DNA from: Trochalopteron elliotii
Lineage: Eukaryota > Chordata > Aves > Passeriformes > Leiothrichidae
Length of the DNA: 64,000 bases
Direction of reading: 5' to 3'
NCBI GenBank assembly: GCA_024734555.1
Contig: JANPWX010000028.1
Span: forward strand, 4,059,826-4,123,825
Part shown: positions 12,828 to 24,800 of the stretch, piece by piece
How positions within the stretch are numbered: the first letter of the stretch is position 1
How the letters are laid out: every line of letters starts with the position of its first letter
Made by a program: the position numbers and the translations under genes
The notes under the pieces: generated by a model
The model's database searches: none
What the model was told of the DNA's origin: nothing
Seen by the model: the letters and a program-made list of their open reading frames with translations, nothing else

Positions 12828-15800
12828 GAGGGGAGAGGTGCTCATTTATGCTACACCTCCAGAACACAGGCAAAAAGCACTAGCAAAGGTGGGGCTGTGG
12901 ATGCATGTGGTGGGCAAGTATGCACTCCTTTGTGTTCTGGGCAAGAGCTGAGGGTCCTGGCATGAAAAATATCGGAAATACCTTCACAGCCTTTCAGACT
13001 GAGAGTTGGGACATGACATATTAGGATGTGGTGTGACAGCCAGGATTACTCAATGCTGATGTTGTTAAAATCTATCAGTCCCTCTTTAGATCATAAAAGC
13101 AGCTGCTGGCTGCTCTTCTACAGCATTTGAAAATTTTTCTGAGGATTCATTATTTGCTAAATCATTGATAATATGACACTCACAGGAAGTAATTTAAAAA
13201 TCAAGAAGGAATCTTCATAAGATTATTTATTTTTCTCCACTTTTATAGGTGTGTATTGTACTATTCTCATGTCATTGTGACCAAGGTGGCTGAATATGAT
13301 ATGAACAAGTGCACACAAAGTCTGTATTTCTAAAAAAGTCTGAGCCTGTACTGACAGTGATGAGTTTTTATACTGCCTCCACATGAATAGTTACTTGCTC
13401 TCAAGCTGCATTGCTGTTGTACAGCTGTGTGAGCTTCTCCATGCTTGACTAGCCCAGTGTGCACGTATATTAATGATGCTATTTCTTAAATCCGGATTTT
13501 AAACTTTGTCACTCTTTTCTTTTTTTGGTACACTTTCCAATGTTTGTGACCCTCTCGTGGTGACTCCAGACACAACATCATTTATATGGTTTGATGTTAA
13601 AATGAAGCAAGAATTCTGTGGATTCTGTTTTCTCTCATTTTTCCTGCCCACTAGTTTTACTCATTCCATCAAATACTATATTCCAGTGGTGTGTCAAATG
13701 GGGAGCAGTGAGGTAGACAACCTTTAGTTTTAGGTGTAGAACTCAGGTGCCTTTCAATCCCAGTCATTCACTGGGTTACCTTGCCTGAAGGAAGGGTCAG
13801 TGAGAAGGAGCACAAAAGAAAAGAAAGTCCAGGAAAGGTCAGCAGGAGTGAGAGCAATGTGGCAAGAACTGAACTCATGGACCTGGATTGTAAAGAACAG
13901 CAAAGAGACAGGTTTAGGCCAACAGAACAAAAGCAACAGAAAGGAGAACATCAGTCAGGATTAATTTCACATCCTAGACCCAGATGGAGCAAAAGAGGCC
14001 AAGACACTCCCAGAAGACAAATTCTCTCTGGGTGAACTGAGAATAGGCATGGCTCTCCCTGCTTTTAAAGCCTCGAGCTCATTCTTTCACCTAATTTTTC
14101 CCCATGAACACCTAGCACCTCAAAAACGAGTAATGTAGAAAAACAAGGGTGGAGCACAGAGCAGGCAGACAGCATTAGTGAGGTGCTGTGAGAGAGCACA
14201 GGTATGTGGAGCAGCCAGCACTAACAAAGGTGGGTGCACAGAGGGCAGCCAGTGGCATCCTGCCAAGTGCACTTGTCTAAGCTCCTGGACATCTTTTCCC
14301 TTGGCTCTCAAGACACTCTTGTTGAAGGGCCAGAGCAGGCTTCTATGAGACTCCTGGTGCTTATTCCCAAAATATGACTAAATCATACTATGAAACAGTA
14401 ACTGTGACACAGACAGGTCCTGCTTCAGCTGTAATCCCTTTTACTTAAAAGAATCCCAGCAGTATTGGAGATGCTGAGCTTTCCAGCTATAGAAAGGATA
14501 CACACAAGTACCAAGAAAGCAGAAAACCAAAAGGAAGGGGGTCGAGTGCAACAGGAAAAAAAAAAAGCCGGAAATGCTTTTGTAGAACTTTTGAATCATG
14601 CTTCCACAAAAGGCAGCATCGTAATGTAGGGTGATTTTCATCCTGTAATAAAGAGAAAAATAATTTAAAACCTAGGCAGCATGACTTATTTAGAAAGATC
14701 TGAGGAGCAATAAAAAAGCCTGTGTGCAAACGTGCGTGCACGCACACAGTTTAACAGCTGCATGGAACAACCTGTTTTAAATAAGAACAAAGGTGAGCAA
14801 AGCCAGTTGTCAGCACAGCTCACCAAATGAAGTTTTTTAATGTGCATGACGTATGCCATATAAAGTGTATTGCCTGAGACACAACAGCACAGAGTCCAAC
14901 TTGAAGTCTTTTTCTCAGGCTTTTCCTACAAAGTAATGTTTCAAGAATTTAATGCATTTATCTTCATTATTTATTTCTCTCTGTCCAAAATGCCCAGTGG
15001 ATCACCTTGCTCACTATATCTTCAGCAGAAAATTAAAATCAGCCTCTTCCCTCCCTAAATATTCAAAATTTTCCTGTTCTATCAAGATGCCACTGAATCA
15101 ATTTATATGTGTTGCACCCAGGAGCAGACAACTGTAAGCAGAAAGTGGAAGTCAGGTCTGACTTACCAAATGAGTTTGACTTAACCAAGAGAAGGGAAGA
15201 AAAGAAAATCAAAATAACGATGGAAGATTTTCCCAGCATTGAAGCTTTTATGAACAACAACAAAAAAAAAGTCTGGCAAGCACAGTGTACCTTTTCATGT
15301 ATGTAAGTAAACACAAATTTAGGAAAAGCTCTGCTTTGCACAAACAGAAGTATTTGGGCTTTTTGTAATATGTTGGAGATCTTGGAGGGAGTTGCAGGCT
15401 CTCTGCCTTCACTATAAATGTTATATGTGTTTCTGCAATGAAGGTAAAGAGGCAATCGAGAGCAGGGCAGTCTGCTAGGAAGGTCACAAAGCTCTGTTTA
15501 CAGAGACTTTTATAATCAGGCAATAATTTGTTACAAGTCTCTAAGATCCACAACAGGAATCTATTGCTGTGCATAGTTAGGAAATTTTTAGAGAACAGCT
15601 TATCAAAGAAATGTGTAGTCTATTAGCACATCATTAAATTTTTAAACCAATTCCATCTTTTGCTTCCCAGTTACTCTCCTCTGTAGTAGGCAATCGTGCC
15701 AGATGCAAAGTATGATTTCTGACTTTCAGAGAAAAGTTGAAATTTCGGATTCCTATCTATTCCCTCTGCTGCTTTTATTTCTTGTTGTTTTTTTTTAATC

Positions 15801-18800
15801 TGGTCTCACAATGTTGCAAGTGCTGCTTTTTTCAGGAATGCGTTTCCTGAACTGCTTTATCCCAATGAAAGCGTGAACAAAAAATTTCATGAGCAAGTTA
15901 AATTTTCCCACCTTTGAAGTGACTTAAAGTTGAAGGTACTCTTGAGAAATAACAACATTTGGAGTACCTTCATATTTTTATATAGACACATAATGTGATT
16001 TCTAAGCAGTGAAAGAAAAGCTGTAAATATTAAAGGCCTGTGTGACCTTAGCTGTGACATCCTACCTGGTATCCTCCTATAGGTCTGGTACTGGTGTAGT
16101 GATGGGTACACAGAGTAATTGAAATGGTGATGGGAGAATACTTTAATTGTGAAATCTCATGGTGTTACAGACTTACCTCAACTAGTGCAAGTGTGTAGGC
16201 TCACCACTACCACACTGCAGTTTCTCTAACATCCTCTTGATATCCCTGAACTTTCTGCTCAGAGCTGAGACCATGAAAACACAGATGAGGGAAGATGTAT
16301 CACTTGCAGTTTCAGCCTGGCCCAAGTGTGGCAACACAGACAAAAGAACAGCCAGAGTGGATATGAGATGACACCTAGAAGGGTTGCTGATTAGGGAGAG
16401 GTAGGGGTTAGAAATGGAGTGTAGAGGTGAGGAGAACCTGGGACTCAGCAGTGGGTGCAGTGGGACTGGGATGAGCTGTGCAATGAGCTCAAAGCCCAGA
16501 GCCAGCTGGGATGGGGAGTGTGACCAGATAACCTCCTGCCGAGCCAGCAGTGCCGGTGGAACAGAGCCTTGCTCCTGGCTGCTGATCACAGCCAAACCCA
16601 TCTGTCAGCAGATAGTTTTGAAACTTGCTTGCAAAGTGCTCTATGCCTTTCTAATATCAAACTGCCTCGAGGCTGACACCCTGCTATTGCTATAAATTAT
16701 TTTGTTAACTTACAGTGCAGACTTTTATGCAGGCCATACAAAGGATCTAAACTCTTCTGACGATCTCTTAAAGTGCCTGTATAATGTCACATTATTAAAT
16801 TTCCATGGTCAGTATCTTAGTGTTTGCCATTGTCTATGCAATTTCCTCTTTTTAAAGCATATTTAGCTCTACCAAACAATTGTTGGGATTGCAAAGGACA
16901 CATTAAGTAGAATAAGCAGAACATTGGTCTGTCAATGCGTGTGATCATTTGTTATTGCACAATCAAACACATTTTGTACAGAAACCTTTCCTCTGACATG
17001 GTAAAATAGAAACATACCAAGATGCAGCAGCTTTGCACACAGGAAGCAGCAATCTCTCTGTAGGACCCCAGCTTCATCTTTTGGAAAGCATTTAGTAAAT
17101 GAGGTAAAGGAATATGAAATGGGAGAGCATGATTAAGACTAGTATAGATTTCCCTGGAAAATGTGACTCTACTGTTGTGTTGGTGTGACAGATTTCCTCC
17201 ATGGTGCTAGTTAAGTCATGTGAAGCTAATTTACATGGATTGTGAATGTTTTTCACTCTAAGAATGGTTCTCACTTTGGGGAGCATATTGGATCTGGGCT
17301 CAGACATGCAGGAGTCTGGAGCATCCATTCTTGGGCAAAATCACAGGGATTGTGATCTCCATGAACCACCCACCCTGCTGCACTCTGAAAACCACATCTA
17401 ATGTATCCCAGAGCAGGTGTCCCAAGCAAAACCTTGGTCCCTTTGTGCTTCTACCTCCCACCCAGAAATTAATAATTCTGTCCTCAGCAGAGTCTAAAGA
17501 GGGTGAGGTAAATAATGTCTTGAATAAAAAGCATAAAATTGGTCTCTAAGCACCTGCTTTTCAAATGAGCTCTGTCCAGCCTGTGTGCTGAATGAGGGTC
17601 CTAAGGAAAAATAATGAAAGAACTTGAAATCAGACAATTTCGCAAAAAGGTAAACATACATCTGTCCATTTTTAAGTGGATAACAATATTTGAAATTGTA
17701 TGCTTTCAGTGGTTTTGGCTATTGAAAGCTTCCTAAGAAAAGTGGAAGGTGAACGGGAAGGGGAAGAGGAAAGCAAAAGCAAAAGAGAAAGGGAAAGGGA
17801 AGGAAAGGCTTTTTCCTAGTTCCCCTCACAAAGTCTGAAAAAGTGACTCTGAGCAATCCAGGGAATCATTAGAGAAACAGAAGGAATCCCCAAATTCTTT
17901 TATGCTCTTTTGAGAACAAAAGGGCTGGTTTAGGACTTCTTTAAAGCAGGGAGCTAGCAGAATGGTGCTTTTCAGACCTCACCGGACTTGGTAAGGCATG
18001 GACTACTATGCATGGATTTTCAAAAACAAACACGCCCGTATACTAAATCCCCAGGGGATTTTCTTCATGTATTCATGCCTTTATCAGCAGATCTTAAGAT
18101 CAGCCAGCGCGTACCAACAGTAGTACTGCCACTTCAAACACCGGGAAGACAAGAGGAAAGCAACAGGAACTTTTGTTGAGCCAGCGGAATGAATCGGCAG
18201 CTGGGACTGGGAAGCAGCGCTTCGTGCATCCCAGTCCAGTTAAGAAAAAGCAACTCCCGGCGGTTGTTTGCGATCAAATTATTATTTCTTAATCGCTCAC
18301 CTATGAACTGTACCTCTAAAGAGCCCGGAGGGGCTGTCAATAACAAGCTCCGGGAGAGTGGCGGCGGAGGGAAGCTCCCGGCAGCGAGCGGCAGCGCAGC
18401 CGAACCCCGGCGGTCCTGCCCCGGCCCCGGGGCTCCCGGAGCTTGTTATTGACAGCCCCTCCNNNNNNNNNNNNNNNNNNNNNNNNNNNNNNNNNNNNNN
18501 NNNNNNNNNNNNNNNNNNNNNNNNNNNNNNNNNNNNNNNNNNNNNNNNNNNNNNNNNNNNNNNNNNNNNNNNNNNNNNNNNNNNNNNNNNNNNNNNNNNN
18601 NNNNNNNNNNNNNNNNNNNNNNNNNNNNNNNNNNNNNNNNNNNNNNNNNNNNNNNNNNNNNNNNNNNNNNNNNNNNNNNNNNNNNNNNNNNNNNNNNNNN
18701 NNNNNNNNNNNNNNNNNNNNNNNNNNNNNNNNNNNNNNNNNNNNNNNNNNNNNNNNNNNNNNNNNNNNNNNNNNNNNNNNNNNNNNNNNNNNNNNNNNNN

Positions 18801-21800
18801 NNTTTTTCTTAATTGTATTTTTAATTTGAGCGCCACTAATTGCTGTGTACATGCGCAATTCGCTGGTTCAGTGAGCGCACCGGGCATTGGCGTAGGCGCA
18901 GGCGGGACGGAGCGCGGCTGGAGCGGAGCGTGCGGGAAGCGGACGCGCCGGGATGCTCGGCGGCCCCGGCTCCAGGCGGGCTGGACGGAGCAGGACAGCG
19001 CTGAGGGGCCGGGCCGGCCCCGGGCTCATGTAGCGTTGAGCTGGAGCCTCGGAAGGTGCACCTTGTGGGGCTGTGCGGCTTCCCCTCCCGAGCAGCGCGC
19101 TGAGGGGTCAGGGAAGGATAACCGCAACCCGGAGACAGGTTTGGTAATTCTCATCTCTCAGCTGAAAGCTGCTTCGCCTTCGCTCTCAGATACTGTGTGC
19201 CTGCTTTCTGTGCATCCCCTTTCCACTCCTCTAACCTCCGGAATTAATGTGGGTGATACTGTTTTGTAGTGTGAAAGGATGTTGGTTAGGTTTTGTTCTT
19301 AAATATCTTCGGTGTTTTTCTTCCGTGAATGGTGTGCTGGAAAGGTGGGGGGACACTGAATCTATTAAGTGTTCTTATTCCAAAATACTACCTTTAGTCA
19401 CTGTTAAGTTGGAGTAGGACACTTTCAACACAAATGAACTATTTCAGCAAACTGGATTTTAGTTTTTACGAAATGAGTGTTAGGTCACAAGATGAACTGT
19501 TTTAGATTACAAGCAATGTGCCCTCCTAAGGGAGAAAACATTTCCTTCACTTTCAGTACATATTGGAAACCATCATGTAGTTTAGAAATAGCAAGAATAT
19601 TAATTTGCTTGTTATATAGTTTGATACAATCACTTTCCAAAAGTTAATCCATCAATGAAGAGCATGCATTTTGAGTTTGTATGTTAGGTAGCCACAAAAA
19701 ATTGTCTTTAGGTTTACTAGAACCAATTACTTTTTTTAACAAGCTTGTATTTGTTTTCAGAGTTGACCCTGTGATAAACTGAACAAGAAGTTGGAAAGTT
19801 CTGTAGTAAGGTCATTCAAACGTTTTTGTCATTCCTTACCTTTTAAATGTAGTGGATAGAAAGGAGAAAGTAACACAGATGCGCTTTATTCTTTTTCTTG
19901 CCATGGGATCTGATGTCGTTTACTATTTCTTCTCCCATTTGAGATGGATGTATGGGAAGTAGTGAAGCTGATGATTCGGAAGTGTGACCTAATTGTGTAA
20001 TTTAAATCTTAGGCCCGATTGTTTTGTTTCCTAGAGAGCCTGACCATCTTTTGGCTCTCTTTTCTTTGACTTCAGCCTAAGTTGTAAGTACTCAGAACTT
20101 GTAAATTCATCCTTTTGGGTATCTCAGCCTGGCCCCAAACACAGAAGCACTGGGAAATAGTCCTGACATGTGGAGGATTTCCCAGCAGCTGTAGAAATAA
20201 TCTTCAAAATCAGCTGTTGTACATTAAACAGGGGGGAAAAAAGGGGAACTCCTTTATTGAGTTAAACCACCTCTCGCTGGTTTTCATTGTCCTGGGATTA
20301 AAGACTCTCACATCACTTAATGGGCAGCAGCTTTCTAGCTATCACTAGGAAGTTGTCTAGTCTCTCTAACTCTGCATGTACAGTAGCAAACTTTGGGTGT
20401 GAAGTGGAAAGATGAGTTTGTGAATACATTTGCTTTCCCAGTGGAAATTCCCTTGGGATTGCTGTGTGAGTGGCACAGAAATGCTGTTGGCCCCTCAGGG
20501 GGAAGCAGCTGATCCATAGAGTGACCAAGTCCTCATTAATGTATTTGCCTTAACCCCCACTTACTGGCCATCTGTGAAATGGGATAGAAGTCATTACATC
20601 CCATAGCAACAGACTTTTTGGAATGTAAATGGCAAAATAAGGTACTACACGAGTGGTAAGTCACATGGCTTTGTGCTGCAGCAGCAATGAGAAACTCTGT
20701 GGGTCTCTGGGCTGTGTTAAAGTCCTGTAGAGACCTTATCTGCTTGCCTCCTTTCCATACTCTTTATTCTAACTGCATTTCCTCCTGCTGCCAAGTTTGA
20801 TAGCTGGGGAAATAGCTCTCTACTTCTCCATATTGTCCTCCACATTAGCCCCTATTGTGAAAGCTTAATTAAACACTAGGAGACACCTTGGGAAGCTTAG
20901 CTTTGTTTGTTTGCAGATCAGGGGGCTAAAACAGGCCAACACAGCTGAAATATGATGCCGAAATGTTGATGTGTATGCAAACCATGGGAGCAGCTTATGG
21001 CCTTTCAGGTCATCCTCTGGCTTGCTCAGCTTTTCCAGAATTTTCTTGTGTTGGTGAGTGCCCATTTCTATGCTAGAGGTGGAAAAGGTTGTGTGAGTAC
21101 CTGTGATGTTTTCTCATCTTGATGGAAGTACAAACAGAAAGGGAGATACACACACTGGTATAATCTTCAATAAATGTTGGGGGTGGGGCTATTCCCTTCT
21201 GCATACTCTGTTTTAAACACTTGAAAGTGAATGTTTTTTTGAGGGGAACCATGACAAAAAAATGAAGCCACATCTCTGGAGGGACAGAGTTGTAGCTATC
21301 CACATCCCATTGCACTTCTGTTGATCAATTCATAGCTTGGAGGAGGGAAGGGGAAGCAGAAAGACTATGCAGTGAAACACTTCAGCACCAAATCTAAAGG
21401 AAGGAGGAGAGGGAGGGCCCATCCACTCCTACATTTCTCCTTGCTGGCTACTTCCAGTACACCACTCATGAAAGTTGTTAAACCTAATTCCATAGTTGCT
21501 CTTCCTCCAGTTCGATGTCTGCTTTCTCTGCAACTGAGGTTGGTTGCTGAAAGTCTTCAGGCTCCTGCCTCTCCAGCACGGCTGCCAACAGAGCTCTCCT
21601 GCTGCCCTAGTGCTGCAGGGTGTGGCTGTGAACAGCTGAGGCTGGTGGGGATCCAGGAGAGGCAGCTCCCTGTGCAGCAAGGGACCATGTCAGGTTGCAT
21701 CAGTAGCTTCTGTACTCCAGTATCTGCACCATGCCAGTCAGGCATCTTTATAGAACAAAAGTGGAGCAGCATCATCCTGTTTGTTTTTAACTGAGGCAGT

Positions 21801-24800
21801 TAACGGTTTGCACACGGCCATCATATCTAAGGGTTTGCTGCTTATTTATACAGTACTGCAAGGGGTAATGTGCCTGCCTTGAGTACTGGACCTGTTCCTC
21901 AAATACAATGGGGAGGACAGACAGTAAGGAGAGGGAGAGACCAGGACCCCATGGCAGCAAAAGACCATGTATTCAGGGAGTGACTTGGGCTGCAGGGTTT
22001 GACATGGTACTTGTGGTAACCTGTGGGGAAAAGAGGTGCCACACAGACTGCAGCAGTGCTGTCCACAGAGTTTGGTCCCTCTCTCAGCAGGGAACTGGAT
22101 CACATCTACATGCTTCCCTGCTAGGGTCTGGATGCCAAACCCCTGAGACTCTTACTGATGAATGCAGGTTATCCAGTTGTATCCAAACATTTCTCCCCAT
22201 TTCTAAAAAAACACAAACCAAGACAGGACATTTGGGACTGTGTTGAGGGGTATCAAATTGTTGGACTGTCAGTGTTTTGGCTGTATGTAATGTTTCATTA
22301 TTAAAGGTTTTGTTTTGATTTTGGTCCTGAATGCAGGTGCTTTCAGCCTCTTGACAATCCAGAATGCAGTTGCTCTGGCTAGCACATTGAAGGCCAGGTG
22401 CTGGGAGTCTGAAGGGCTTTTAGTGTTGCATAGAAGCCCACGTAATCGTGTTACTTAGCAAACATTAGCAGCAGCAGTCAGATGAGAAGCCTGATAGCAG
22501 CAAACTGTGAGTTGCTGTGCTGTGAGGGTCAAGAGGGGACAACCTCACCTCGCAATCCTGCTGAAATTCCAGTTTAACCACTGAGGTATGAAAGTGGTGT
22601 AAAGATGGAAAAGTGGGAGTAAGCTTAAACTCAGCTTTATTTTAGTGTCTAGAAGTAACACTGAAAAGGTGTCAATTTTTATATTACTTTGGCAATTAAC
22701 ACACATATTTGTGTGCTGCCTTCCCATCCCTCCCTGAGAGAACCAGATTTTAGAAGCAGTTCCTATAGACATGAAAAACAGAAGTATTGTCAAGTATCTT
22801 CTCTGAAAGTTGGCTTGTCACATCTAAGACATGTAGTTTCCCTGTGCTAAAGCTGAGGCAGAATGAAATGCTGAATGTTGCTTTATTTTCCCAGAGGGGC
22901 CAAGCTGGTTATTCCCACTGCTAGCACTCCTGCAAGTCAGTGACAGGGCCAGCATGCTTTCTTCTCTTGCTCAGCCTCACGACTGGCATTTTTTGTCTTA
23001 GTTTAACAGGTATTTGTGGGTTTTTTTTCAGTGGCTTTCTCGGCAGTGTTCCCCAGTAGACTCTCAGGTAATCACGTGGAGCCATGTTAGCAGCCTGGCT
23101 GGCGTGTACTGCCTGGAGCAACTGCTGGGTGAAAATCACATGTACAGGCCTAGGAATTACAAATCATAGACAGTTCTATAAGCATCTCCAGGCTCTTGAT
23201 TAAAAAAAAAATAAAATAAAATTAAGATTAAAGGTTTGAGATTAAAAAAAGAAAAAAAAAAGCTGTCTTCTGAGGTTTTTTAATTTATAGTGGTCACTTT
23301 GAAATTTTCCAGTGGGACAAGGGAGGCTGGAAACGTTCTCCTATGTTTGTGACTTTGGAAGATGGGTCACTTAGAGCACCACCAGATTAGGCTACACTGT
23401 TCTGTCATGGCAAACAGTATTTTTGTGGAAGGGTACATACTATCCCTTTAAAAATGTAGCCTGGGGAAGATGAGGAAGAGTTCTTGGCTGAAACGTTTGC
23501 ATGAAGCAGTGTGATAGAGCAGCCAGGGAATATATTGCATGCTAATAAAGTTCCTTCTTCAGTATGAAAAGTGCATGCTTTGTGAGTGACAGTGGGTCTT
23601 TTTTTTACCTTTTGACATTCTAACTTTACCAATAATGAGGCTCCCACCAGCACGCCTTTTCAGTCCTTTCCAAGGAGCTGCCACAACTAGAGACTTTTTT
23701 TTGAGAATAATCTGTGACCCAGCAAGATTGGCTGCAATGTTTGTTTGTTTTTCTCTCTGCTGCTGGTTCCTACTATTCTCTTACTCCCACATCCTATCCG
23801 GGTCTTGTTTTCAAATGCATTCTTCAGCCTTCTTCTTCCCTACCTACTGCATCCTGTGTTCTGCTTTCTCACTTCCTTCTCTTTTCTTATAGCTTTTCTT
23901 TCCAGTTCCTTTTGGTTCTGGTCTCCCAGGAACAAGGAGTGAAACATTAACAGTTGCTGAGTACCGAGTTAATCTGGCTTTTGCTAGGAGTGTAGAGTTC
24001 AGGTGAGGGTTCTGGGAGACATCCTTTGTGTATGCCATTGTGCCCCGGGGCCCTTGCCACCACTTCATTGCTGGAGTAGCAGAGAGGAATGCATATATAT
24101 ATCTGTGCTCCATCTGTTATCATCTACAATCCAAAGTGTAAGATAAAAATATTGATAAAGGTTGATCTTTGCTAAGATATGGATGTTCTATTTACTGCAA
24201 GATAATTGCCAGGCATTAATTGCTCTGCTGTTTCCACCTGGATGTGTGTCTCAGTTATAAAAAGGAAGCTGAAAAGCTTCAGACTTAGGGTAAGCAAAGC
24301 AAGTGGATTTGAACTCTCTTGTGTCTTGAGAGAGGATATGGGAACTGTGGGTGCTGTGACAGCAGTTTGGAAAATACATTATTTCACAGTAAATTCAGTA
24401 TGCATACCTGTATCTTTCTAAATCAGAATGCTGCTTTTACAATAAGGCTCTTAGATTGGTTGGGGATACAGCCCTGTGTTATCTGTACTTCTTTGTCCAT
24501 TGAAGATCACCTTCCTCATAAATCTGTGCTTAGAACATGTGCAGGAACTTCCTATGTTGATGTCAACATATCCTGAATATAAATCACAGGTATAAAATAG
24601 TTACATTACTCCATGTTGCAGGGCTGAGGCTGGGTAATATATGTCTTTATTATCTTTCTGAGGAGATATCTAATTTGTATACAGCGAGCTTTATTTTGTC
24701 TGAAAACACAGCTTTAGAGACCATACAGAGAAGAGCGTTTTCCAGATGAGGTCAGCTGCAGCCAAAGGTTTGACAGGGCAGATCCTTGTACTCCACAACA

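Larger units (their letters stand above)
18310..19140 (+). promoter_or_regulatory. FILIP1: Intronic CpG island, candidate internal FILIP1 promoter and first exon
   Basis: GC content rises sharply between about 18310 and 19140 in an otherwise AT-rich intron, with many CpGs on both sides of the gap. After the gap, 18880-19135 looks like a 5'UTR. It ends CCCGGAGACAG before GTTTGG at 19137, a usable but weak donor. If this exon joined the 25443 acceptor, the first in-frame ATG would be at 25558 (MLVDERQMH). From memory, a short form of the paralogue FILIP1L starts at the matching Met. An ATG at 18953 opens a 26-codon uORF ending TAG at 19033; its last codon pair is ATG-TAG. Transcription is inferred and not shown. 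Confidence 0.5.

Noticed and set aside
18297..19269. Long frames across the first gap (up to 303 codons)
   Set aside because: They are open only because N positions contain no stops. The flanks are CpG-island sequence and an inverted repeat.
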